Source: Candidatus Kaiserbacteria bacterium
Lineage (GTDB): Bacteria > Patescibacteriota > Minisyncoccia > Phycocordibacterales > UBA2100
Assembly (NCBI GenBank): GCA_003164215.1
Contig: PLSR01000020.1
Location: 13,158 to 47,290 of the forward strand
Direction of reading: 5' to 3'
DNA: 34,133 nucleotides
The notes beneath the pieces were generated by a model. That model saw only the letters and a program-made list of their open reading frames with translations, ran no database searches and had not been told where the DNA came from. Shown piece after piece: positions 26,573-34,133 of the stretch. Positions within the stretch are counted from its first letter, which is position 1, and each line of letters opens with the position of its first letter. Position numbers and translations under genes: made by a program.

Positions 26573-27493
26573 ATGGAAAAGAAAAAGAAACTTCTCATAA
26601 CCGGCGGGCTCGGATTCATTTTTTCGCACGTGACGGAGTATTTTGTCGCCAAAGGATGGGATGTCGTCGTCATTGATAACGAGTCAGCGGGGAGCCATCC
26701 GGAGATCATCGACGGTTCATTTAAATATTACAAACTGAATGTCGCCGATCGCAAAGTCGTCGAGATCATACAGAAAGAGGAGCCCGATTACGTGATCCAC
26801 GCGGCCGCGATCAGCGATGTCGATTACTCGATCCGCGAACCGTATGAGACGTTCCACGAGAATATGCTCGCCAACCTCAATATCTTCGAAGCGTGTCGCG
26901 AGCTGCCAAAACTGACGAAGCTCGTCTACATCTCGACCGATGAAGTGTACGGTGAGTGCGAACATCGCAAGACCGAAGATGAGATCATCTTCCCGCGCAA
27001 TCCGTATTCTTGCTCGAAAGCGGTCGGTTCCATCATGCGGTACGCATACGACAACACGTATCCGGAGCTTTTCGAGAAGACTGCCGAGACGCGTTTCTGT
27101 AACGTGTTCGGTCCGCGACAGGATACGCGCAAGATCATGCCCTTGATCAAACACTCGCTCGAGACCGGCGAGCCGATACCGTTGCATCAAGACGGCACGG
27201 GCTACCGCGAATACATCTATGTGAAGAACATTCCGCCGGCAGTGGAGCTTGTGATGGAAAAAGGATGGCGCACCTATAACATAACGTTGAATGACGGGCT
27301 CACCGTACGACAGTTGATCGAACGCGCCGAAAAGGTGACCGGCAAGTCGATCGCGACCTATACAGAGAAACGGCCGGGCATGGATAAGAAGTATCAGATG
27401 AGCTCGGAGCGCATCGTCGCCGAGCTTGGTTGGAAGCCTTTGTATACGTTCGATGAAGGATTGAAAGAATATCTGACGGATGCAAAAAAATAA
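26573..27493 (+). CDS. dTDP-glucose 4,6-dehydratase-like extended SDR
   Basis: LLITGGLGFIFSHVTEYFV, YISTDEVYGECE (catalytic Asp-Glu), NPYSCSKAVGSIM (YxxxK). Confidence 0.82.
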   Translation: MEKKKKLLITGGLGFIFSHVTEYFVAKGWDVVVIDNESAGSHPEIIDGSFKYYKLNVADRKVVEIIQKEEPDYVIHAAAISDVDYSIREPYETFHENMLANLNIFEACRELPKLTKLVYISTDEVYGECEHRKTEDEIIFPRNPYSCSKAVGSIMRYAYDNTYPELFEKTAETRFCNVFGPRQDTRKIMPLIKHSLETGEPIPLHQDGTGYREYIYVKNIPPAVELVMEKGWRTYNITLNDGLTVRQLIERAEKVTGKSIATYTEKRPGMDKKYQMSSERIVAELGWKPLYTFDEGLKEYLTDAKK

Positions 27494-27495
27494 TT

Positions 27496-28068
27496 ATGAA
27501 AATTGAATCCACCAATATCCGCGATGTATTTGTCATCACTCCCGACATCCACGCTGACGCGCGCGGGTTCTTTATGGAATCATACCGACAGGACGCGCTC
27601 GCAAGGGCGGGGATCACAGAGACTTTTGTGCAAGATAATCATTCACGGTCGACGCGCAACGTCGTACGCGGGCTCCACTTTCAATACGATCCGCCGATGG
27701 CGAAACTCGTGCGCGTGACGCGCGGTAGCGCATATCTTGTGGCCGTCGATATCCGGATAGGCTCGCCGACCCTGGGGAAGTGGTTCGGCATCGAATGCAG
27801 CGAAGACAATAAAAAACAAGTATACGCACCGGCTGGATTCGCCCGCGGATTCCAAACGCTTACGGATGATTGCGAAGTGCAGTACAAATGCTCGGCGCTC
27901 TACAACCCCGATGCACAGGGGAGTATCACCTGGAATGATCCGGAGCTCGCGATCGACTGGCCGATCAAAGAAGCACCAATCCTGTCGGCCGATTCGGCTT
28001 CTGCCTCCTCGCTTCGTGACTGGCTTACTCGCCCGGAGGCACAGCTATTTACATATTACAAAAAGTGA
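27496..28068 (+). CDS. rmlC: dTDP-4-dehydrorhamnose 3,5-epimerase-like protein
   Basis: DARGFFMESYRQD, FVQDNHSRSTRNVVRGLHFQ, VTRGSAYLVAVDIRIGSPTLGKW, APAGFARGFQTL, YKCSALYNP. Confidence 0.92.
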   Translation: MKIESTNIRDVFVITPDIHADARGFFMESYRQDALARAGITETFVQDNHSRSTRNVVRGLHFQYDPPMAKLVRVTRGSAYLVAVDIRIGSPTLGKWFGIECSEDNKKQVYAPAGFARGFQTLTDDCEVQYKCSALYNPDAQGSITWNDPELAIDWPIKEAPILSADSASASSLRDWLTRPEAQLFTYYKK

Positions 28069-28090
28069 GGGCCCCATTTCTGGAGCCCTC
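28067..28090 (-). terminator. Terminator hairpin GAGGGCTCC-N6-GGGGCCCTC, followed on the minus strand by ACTTTTT
   Basis: 9-bp stem with one wobble plus T-run; overlaps the rmlC stop on the opposite strand. Confidence 0.8.
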
Positions 28091-28112
28091 AAGTCTTAGT
28101 GGTCGTCGGATC

Positions 28113-28598
28113 TTACTTGATCCATTCGACAAGAACGCGCGGATCATCCCTGCTGAGTGGCGCTTCGGATCCCGGATGGAGGCCAAGCCGCGCAGCGAGA
28201 TGTTCCGAAGGGACGTTGCCCTTGATGATCGGGCACTTGAACGCTCCGCCACGAATGACGTTCACCATTTGTTCGATGAAGATCGGTACAGCCGTCGAGG
28301 CGATGCCGCGATGGCGCCACCACGGGTCGATCCGGTAGTGGACTTCAGGTACATCGTCCCCATCGGGATCGAAGGTGGTCCAGACCAGACCAACGGGGAT
28401 CCCGTCGTTCGTCTCAATGACCCGGTAGATCTCCCCGTGTCTTCCATGTACCCGTGATCTCACCCACTTCATGTGGCCGACCACATCGGTCTGCGGTATG
28501 TTGTGACGCGAATACCGGATGACCTCGGGGTCATTGCGCCACACGAGCAATAGGTGCGCATCATTCATGCGGATAGGTCGCAATCCGAGCTCTCTCAA
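28113..28598 (-). CDS. GNAT-family N-acetyltransferase, probable TTG start
   Basis: LRPIRMNDAHLLLVWRNDPEVIRYSRHN, VGLVWTTFD, VHYRIDPWWRHRGIASTAVPIF; TTG 28596-28598 follows GGGAGGG. Confidence 0.75.
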   Translation of the reverse strand: MRELGLRPIRMNDAHLLLVWRNDPEVIRYSRHNIPQTDVVGHMKWVRSRVHGRHGEIYRVIETNDGIPVGLVWTTFDPDGDDVPEVHYRIDPWWRHRGIASTAVPIFIEQMVNVIRGGAFKCPIIKGNVPSEHLAARLGLHPGSEAPLSRDDPRVLVEWIK

Positions 28599-28602
28599 AG
28601 AA

Positions 28603-28609
28603 CCCTCCC
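28603..28609 (-). promoter_or_regulatory. Shine-Dalgarno GGGAGGG for the GNAT gene
   Basis: 4 nt (TTCT) between GGGAGGG and the TTG start on the minus strand. Confidence 0.65.
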
Positions 28610-28627
28610 TTTGATGGATTGTTTGTG

Positions 28628-28655
28628 ATTTTACATCAAATTTACAATTTGTCAA
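28628..28655 (-). promoter_or_regulatory. Sigma70-type promoter TTGACA-16-TAAAAT
   Basis: Consensus -35 at 28650-28655, -10 at 28628-28633 (minus strand). Confidence 0.75.
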
Positions 28656-28675
28656 TCTACGAAACGAGCGCCAGG

Positions 28676-28695
28676 ATGTTATCGTTTAATAACAT
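28676..28695 (+). repeat. Inverted repeat ATGTTAT-CGTTTA-ATAACAT overlapping the start codon at 28694
   Basis: Perfect 7-bp arms, 6-nt loop. Confidence 0.7.
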
Positions 28696-29824
28696 GAAAA
28701 AAATCCCGCTATTCAGGCCTCGCATGGGCAAGGAAGAAGAACGAGCCGTCGTAGAGACGCTCCGTTCCGGATGGATAACATTGGGGCCTAAGACTGAAGA
28801 GTTCGAGATAGCCTTTGCGAAATATGTCGGTGCCAAGTATGCAGTCGCGTTGAATTCCGCGACGTCCGCATTGCACCTGGCGCTCATCGTTTCAGACGTC
28901 AAACGAGGCGATGAAGTGATCTTGCCGGCCTTGACCTTCGCTTCTGATGCCGAGGTCGTTCTCATGGTCGGTGCGAAGCCTGTCTTCGCCGACATCGATC
29001 CGCGCACATTGAATATCGACCCGAAGTCGATCGAAAAGAAGATCACGAAGAAGACCAAAGCGATCATCGTCGTCCACTACGGTGGCCAGCCGTGCGAAAT
29101 GGATGCGATCAATGCGATCGGAAAGAAATATGGCGTCCCGATCATCGAAGATGCGGCGCACGCGGCGGGCTCGTCATACAAGGGACGCAAGATCGGCGGA
29201 AGCGCGAATATCGCGTGCTTCAGTTTTCATGCGGTCAAGAATCTCGCGACCGGCGACGGCGGCATGATCACCACACCGGACGCTGAGACCGACAAGCGTC
29301 TGCGATCGCTGCGGTGGTGCGGTATCAACAAATCGACCCATGAGCGCGTGACGCCGGGCGGTTACCGATGGGACTACGACATCAATGCAGAGGGTGGGTT
29401 CAAGTATCACATGAATGACATCGCCGCTGCGATCGGGCTCGTGCAGCTCAAGAAACTTGACGCCAACAACGATCAACGACGGAAGATCACCGCGATCTAT
29501 GACGCTGCCTTCAAGGGATCGAAACAGTTCGTCCCGGTCACGCAGCTGCCCGGAAGGAAGACGTCTCCGCATAATTACTGCCTGCTCCTGCAGGGAGTCG
29601 ATCGCGAAGCGCTCATCTCATACCTCATCGAAAAGGGGATCTCGACCGGCGTGCATTACAAACCGCTCTACCATCATCCTCGATACCGTGCGTTCGGCTC
29701 GGCAAAGGATACGCCACTCACGGAGCGCGTTTGGGCGCAGATACTCCTCCTACCACTTCACGCGAACATGACCGCGGCCGATGCGAAGCGAGTCGTGAAG
29801 AGCGTGTTAGCATACAAGCCATGA
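28694..29824 (+). CDS. DegT/DnrJ/EryC1/StrS-family aminotransferase (ArnB/4-keto-sugar-like)
   Basis: IPLFRPRMGKEEERAVVETLRSGWITLGPKTEEFE, IEDAAHAAGSSYKGRKIGG, FSFHAVKNLATGDGGMI. Confidence 0.9.
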   Translation: MKKIPLFRPRMGKEEERAVVETLRSGWITLGPKTEEFEIAFAKYVGAKYAVALNSATSALHLALIVSDVKRGDEVILPALTFASDAEVVLMVGAKPVFADIDPRTLNIDPKSIEKKITKKTKAIIVVHYGGQPCEMDAINAIGKKYGVPIIEDAAHAAGSSYKGRKIGGSANIACFSFHAVKNLATGDGGMITTPDAETDKRLRSLRWCGINKSTHERVTPGGYRWDYDINAEGGFKYHMNDIAAAIGLVQLKKLDANNDQRRKITAIYDAAFKGSKQFVPVTQLPGRKTSPHNYCLLLQGVDREALISYLIEKGISTGVHYKPLYHHPRYRAFGSAKDTPLTERVWAQILLLPLHANMTAADAKRVVKSVLAYKP

Positions 29825-30873
29825 AGATCGTTTTCATGACAAAGGGGACGCGCATGTTGCCGAGCTCGCGCACACGGGCACATCTGGTCGCCGATTATCT
29901 TCGCACGCAAGGATACGATGCCGAGTCGCATCAAATACTCACCTATCCGTGGTGGGAATTCTCCACAAAACGATTCTCACAATTCAGGACGAACTGGCGG
30001 TTACTCGGCTCTGTCGGCAAGAAGGACATCTTGTATCTCCATAAAGCAACGGAGCAACTCGATTTCATGTTCCTCGTCCTGCTGCGTAAGTGGATCCTTC
30101 GTCGCGGATTTATTTTTGATTTTGACGATGCGATCTTCTTGCCCACCTGGAATCGTGCACTGAAGGCGCGTCTTTTGGTGGAGAATGCCACAGCCGTGAT
30201 CACCGGTAGCCATTTCTTGAAAGAATATGCACAAAAATACAACAAGAATTCACACGTGATCTCCGCACCTATTGATACCGTCGATACCTATCTGCCGGCG
30301 GTTGAGCGCGTCGATGATCCGCGCATACGGATCGGATGGACCGGTACTGCGGGGCATTTCGAGAACATGAAATTGCTCGTGAAGCCGCTTGAGCGGCTCG
30401 TCGCGGACGGCTACAAAATGGTCTTCGTCCAGCTCGGTGGCGGCGAGAAGATCCATGAGCTCATGTCCTTGATCAAAGGACTCGACAATGAGTACGTTGC
30501 AGATCTTCCGTGGGATGAGCCGAAGGAAGTGGTGAAGCACATGCAACAATTTGATATCGGTGTCATGCCGCTACAAAAGACTGAATTCAATCGCGGAAAG
30601 GACGGGTGGAAAGCGAAGGAGTACATGGGATGCGGCGTCGCGACTGTGCTCTCTGATTGGGGCGAGAATCCCTACATTGTCACGAACGATAAGACAGGGC
30701 TCTTGGTGGATACGGAAGAGGACTGGTATCAGGCATTGAAGAAACTGATCACCGACGAAGGCTATCGGCGCCACATCGGCGAAGCCGGCCGTGCGCGCAT
30801 GGGCGTCGAATTTTCGTATAGCGCATTCATGCCGAAATTGCTCGAGTTCGTCGGATCTCCCGCGCGGTCGTGA
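29821..30873 (+). CDS. GT4-like glycosyltransferase
   Basis: RIGWTGTAGHFENMKLLVKPLERL, VMPLQKTEFNRGKDGWKAKEYMGCGVATVLSD; ATGA overlap with upstream stop. Confidence 0.85.
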   Translation: MKIVFMTKGTRMLPSSRTRAHLVADYLRTQGYDAESHQILTYPWWEFSTKRFSQFRTNWRLLGSVGKKDILYLHKATEQLDFMFLVLLRKWILRRGFIFDFDDAIFLPTWNRALKARLLVENATAVITGSHFLKEYAQKYNKNSHVISAPIDTVDTYLPAVERVDDPRIRIGWTGTAGHFENMKLLVKPLERLVADGYKMVFVQLGGGEKIHELMSLIKGLDNEYVADLPWDEPKEVVKHMQQFDIGVMPLQKTEFNRGKDGWKAKEYMGCGVATVLSDWGENPYIVTNDKTGLLVDTEEDWYQALKKLITDEGYRRHIGEAGRARMGVEFSYSAFMPKLLEFVGSPARS

Positions 30874-30886
30874 CGTGTATTGCGGC

Positions 30887-31615
30887 ATGAAAACATCATA
30901 CGGGAAATTTATACGACGTACGTTGATCGCATTCCCTGCAGAAGCCCCGACGCGCCCGACGTATCCGCTCGAACGGCTTCTCGTGCTTTCTCTCAAACCC
31001 CTCGCGCTCAAGGATTTTAAGGAAGGGAAGGGCTACACCGGGCTCATCTCGTGCCAGGGCGAGTTCATCAATAATTTTCCGGATCGTATCGTGCGGTATA
31101 TCCGACAAACAATAAGAGAACAGATGGATGCTCGGAGATTCGATGCTGTTCCACCCGATGTCTACGATCTCTATTTAGCACATACAAGACAAAAGGGGTT
31201 CCCTCCAAAATCTAAGAGCGAATTGCAAGACTGCATGGCTTTCTGTGTTTATGAACAGGGCAGGCCTATCAGTGGCATGTTCGTACTCCCGTCAGACCCG
31301 CTTCTTTTGCTCGGTATCTTCTCGGATGGAGAACAACCGAAAGCTGCGAAACGCGTGATGTATGAGGTTTGTTTGTGGGGACACGAACACGGATATGGTG
31401 CCGTAGACGTGAATAAACTTGAGGAAAAGGAAGGATTGTCCAATGAGGTATTCAAGCGCTCTTTCGGGACCGTCATCGTCCCGCGCTACCGATATGTGTA
31501 CCAGCCGACCATCTACCGTCTTGCATTTACGATGCGCGAAAGTATCCAACGCATCCGCTGGATGACGGCTCGGCGCGAGCACAAAGGAATCGGGAACGAA
31601 TATGCCGAGAAGTAA
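30887..31615 (+). CDS. GNAT/FemAB-like acyltransferase-fold protein (tentative)
   Basis: LYLAHTRQKGFPPKSKSELQDCMAFCVYEQGRPISGMFVL...YEVCLWGHEHGYGAVDVN. Confidence 0.55.
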   Translation: MKTSYGKFIRRTLIAFPAEAPTRPTYPLERLLVLSLKPLALKDFKEGKGYTGLISCQGEFINNFPDRIVRYIRQTIREQMDARRFDAVPPDVYDLYLAHTRQKGFPPKSKSELQDCMAFCVYEQGRPISGMFVLPSDPLLLLGIFSDGEQPKAAKRVMYEVCLWGHEHGYGAVDVNKLEEKEGLSNEVFKRSFGTVIVPRYRYVYQPTIYRLAFTMRESIQRIRWMTARREHKGIGNEYAEK

Positions 31616-31624
31616 AAGTACATC

Positions 31625-32674
31625 ATGGAAATGATCGAAATACACGACCTAGAGACCTTCGCTTCGTACGAAGCTGACATGGACGCGCTTTTAAAAAGGA
31701 GCACAGGGAAGAATTTGTACATGACGTATGAGTATGTGTACACCTGGCTTTCATATTTCGACCGCGACCGGTTTACCATCCTCTTGTTGAAGAAAGGGGA
31801 TTTCGTCGTCGGATTTGTTTTGCTCGTCAAAAAGAATTTTTCTCGGTGGCCCCTTTTCCATACTGAGGGAGGGGACTATGCGGATTTTCTAATGGATGAT
31901 TCCTGTCGTGAAGAGGCGATGCGTTATTTTCTCGACTACATTTTTAGTAACCTTCACTCCGGAAGGATAGAGGTCGGACATCTCCACTCCGATTCGTTGA
32001 ACTTGCCGTTGATCAAGGAGTATGCGCGTATCCATAAGAAGCCGATCGAGGACAGCATAACGGAAGATGCTCCGTACATAATTCCTGAAGGCAGTTTCGA
32101 GGAATATGCGGAACAAAAATTAAAGCGAAAATCTACGGTTTCCGACACACTGCGGTGCATTCGCAGGCTCGATGAAGTTGGATCAGTACGATACGTGAAA
32201 ATAGCTGATGCACGAGCGTGTTCGCGGGATGAGCTCATGCGATACCTCGACCTGTTCTTTGAGATGCATCAGAAGCAGTGGGCCAAAAGCAAGTTCCGCA
32301 AAGAAAAGAAGGAGATCGAACGTTACAAGGAGTTCGCATATCGGGCATTACAGAAAGGGTATTTCGAGCTCGCGCTCTTATATCTTGACGAGAAGATTAT
32401 TGCAATGCATTACGGTTTTAAGCTCAATACATGCAGATATTATTTCACTCCGGCGTATGATATCGACTACAAACACTATTCTCCGGGCAAGATATTGCTC
32501 TACCGTCTGATCAAAAATTCATTTGAAGAGGGTGTAGAATTTGATTTCCAAAAAGGGAAGGAGCCGTACAAATTGGAATGGACAGACCAGGTTCAGGAAC
32601 GAGTGGTGATACACGTATACCGCAACTCAATTATTCAAAAATTCATTGCTTTGCGAAGACGTGTCGCGAAGTGA
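31625..32674 (+). CDS. GNAT acetyltransferase, BioF2/CelD-like (FemAB superfamily)
   Basis: LFFEMHQKQWAKS, ELALLYLDEKIIAMHYGFKLNTCRYYFTPAYDIDYKHYSPGKILLYRLIKNSFEEGVEFDFQKGKEPYKLEW. Confidence 0.75.
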   Translation: MEMIEIHDLETFASYEADMDALLKRSTGKNLYMTYEYVYTWLSYFDRDRFTILLLKKGDFVVGFVLLVKKNFSRWPLFHTEGGDYADFLMDDSCREEAMRYFLDYIFSNLHSGRIEVGHLHSDSLNLPLIKEYARIHKKPIEDSITEDAPYIIPEGSFEEYAEQKLKRKSTVSDTLRCIRRLDEVGSVRYVKIADARACSRDELMRYLDLFFEMHQKQWAKSKFRKEKKEIERYKEFAYRALQKGYFELALLYLDEKIIAMHYGFKLNTCRYYFTPAYDIDYKHYSPGKILLYRLIKNSFEEGVEFDFQKGKEPYKLEWTDQVQERVVIHVYRNSIIQKFIALRRRVAK

Positions 32675-32694
32675 TCACAACGGCAGATTTGTTT

Positions 32695-33975
32695 CTACAC
32701 CGAAGCGGATATCTCTCGTTCAATAGCTCGTCGATAGAGGACAAAATTGGTGGCTGAGACCGCTACGCGGGTCAATATGCGTGCAATGACGACACCGAGC
32801 AGACCCCAAAAGATCACGCCGATGAACAGCGCGGCGATCTGAAAGATCGTATATACCACATTGGCGATATACTGTTCCGCGATGAGCCGTCTCGAGCAAA
32901 TATAACTGCTCAGTGGATCGAGACATACGGGAATGATCCACAACGCGTATATCTGCGAATACCAAATCGCCTCCGCGTAATTTTGGAACAGCAAGTGGAA
33001 AATAAAGGGTGCGATCGCGATGTATGCCAAGGTCACCGCAGTGCCGGACGCGACATACAGAAAAATTTTATTTCGCATGCTGCGTTTAATCTCTACCGCC
33101 GAGTGATTTACGAATCTCGCCTGCACCATTGAGTCTATCGTCCGTATCGGACCCTTCATTTGGTCGGGTATCGCCGTAGCGAAGTTATACACGGCCAGTT
33201 GCGATGCACCGACATAATGGAACAAGATTATCTGGTCTATATTACTTGCGATGCCGGTGAGGATCCCCATGAAGCTCAGGTGCTTACTGTATCCGAGCAT
33301 ACCGGCATCATGTTTATGCATGTTCGCGCGGTAGACGAGGATGGTGCGTCGATAGAAGTACAATCCGGCGATCGTGTTGGTCAAAAAATAGGCGCTGACA
33401 AGGACGATCGGATTCCCGGTAATAATGACGACGCCGATGAATATAAGGACGGGAATGACATTGTCGAGGATCCCGTAAACCGTAAGCCGATAGAAATCTT
33501 TCTTACCGCCGAGAAAAGATCCGAAAAGGCTCGCGCTCGCGAGAAACGGCGACAGCATCCCGCCGATGAGGACCCCGACTGCGAGCGTGTCATTGTGAGC
33601 GGAGAAGTAATACAGCGACAAACCAAGCGTACCGACGAAGATGACGACGCTCCAGCGTATATTTTCCCAGAATCCTTTTATCAATGCGCCATCGAGCCCC
33701 TCTGCCGCGGATTGAAAGACCGCGCTCCCGATCGAATTGAGCGAGAAAAGCGAAAGGATCGTGATGATCGAGACGATGTACTTGTATACGCCGTACGAAT
33801 CCTTGGATATGAAATGGCTGACCGCGACCGCGAGTGCGAGCGAGGCGATGATATTCAATCCCTGTCCGAGGAGTGACAGGGAACCGCCGGAGGCGAAATA
33901 GACCATGTCGATCTTCGTATAGCGCTCGCTCCAGCGCAGGAAACGAGTGATCTTTTCTTGAATGGTGGCGAACAT
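32695..33975 (-). CDS. Wzx-type oligosaccharide flippase/polysaccharide biosynthesis protein
   Basis: Multiple TM helices; FASGGSLSLLGQGLNIIASLALAVAVSHFISKDSYGVYKYIVSI; start 33975 preferred over 34011 (TACTAT-6nt-ATG). Confidence 0.85.
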   Translation of the reverse strand: MFATIQEKITRFLRWSERYTKIDMVYFASGGSLSLLGQGLNIIASLALAVAVSHFISKDSYGVYKYIVSIITILSLFSLNSIGSAVFQSAAEGLDGALIKGFWENIRWSVVIFVGTLGLSLYYFSAHNDTLAVGVLIGGMLSPFLASASLFGSFLGGKKDFYRLTVYGILDNVIPVLIFIGVVIITGNPIVLVSAYFLTNTIAGLYFYRRTILVYRANMHKHDAGMLGYSKHLSFMGILTGIASNIDQIILFHYVGASQLAVYNFATAIPDQMKGPIRTIDSMVQARFVNHSAVEIKRSMRNKIFLYVASGTAVTLAYIAIAPFIFHLLFQNYAEAIWYSQIYALWIIPVCLDPLSSYICSRRLIAEQYIANVVYTIFQIAALFIGVIFWGLLGVVIARILTRVAVSATNFVLYRRAIEREISASV

Positions 33976-33981
33976 CGAACC

Positions 33982-33987
33982 ATAGTA
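33982..33987 (-). promoter_or_regulatory. -10 box TACTAT, 6 nt before the flippase ATG
   Basis: Minus strand TACTAT-GGTTCG-ATG, no SD. Confidence 0.5.
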
Positions 33988-34133
33988 GCCCGTAACGGTA
34001 CCCGATGCCACCGTCGCACCGTTCCTTCAAAACGAGCGCCGGCATCGCTCGGCAGCGCATCGGAATGCGTGCGAACTGAATCGCTGACATCGTCGCGCGT
34101 GACCCGATGGTCGTTACTTTGTAGCGGGGCGGG

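Noticed and set aside
27820-27870. RmlC motif reads PAGFARGF instead of the familiar AHGF
   Set aside because: RmlC-like proteins with ARGF at this position are a known variant; the catalytic RGLHFQ His is intact.
33160-33876. 238-aa plus-strand ORF antisense to the flippase
   Set aside because: Highly charged Asp/Arg/Glu-rich shadow frame of a membrane protein gene; no motif.
1-34133. CRISPR arrays, IS elements, transposases, integrases, phage genes
   Set aside because: No regularly spaced repeats, terminal inverted repeats or matching protein motifs seen.

Overview
The window looks like a 34 kb piece of a Patescibacteria/CPR-like (Parcubacteria-type) chromosome; the lineage is inferred from gene style only. 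The left end holds housekeeping genes: murD (5'-truncated), murC, rsmI, a T4SS-type DNA-binding ATPase and a lamin-tail-domain surface protein. From about 6.7 kb to the right end it is a large surface-glycan cluster. That cluster has about ten GT4-like glycosyltransferases, GDP-mannose 4,6-dehydratase, RmlB-like and RmlC enzymes, an ArnA-type UDP-GlcA decarboxylase domain, two DegT aminotransferases, a C-methyltransferase, acyl/acetyltransferases, a NodB deacetylase, two minimal UDP-glucose-dehydrogenase-like proteins and a Wzx-type flippase. The most unusual signal is the murD-murC intergenic region (about 547-790). It contains an 18-nt match to the bacterial 16S rRNA 3' end/anti-SD (CTGGATCACCTCCTTTCT), nested hairpins, two mutually exclusive GGAGG/CCTCC pairings and a minus-strand terminator-like hairpin, so it is a candidate undescribed structured RNA. 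A second signal is a start-site dichotomy. Many genes have a -10 box 6-10 nt before the ATG and no SD (leaderless architecture). Three isolated genes (two YdcF-like, one GNAT) instead have good sigma70-type promoters, SD sequences and their own terminators. All product calls come from reading motifs by eye; no database search was run.
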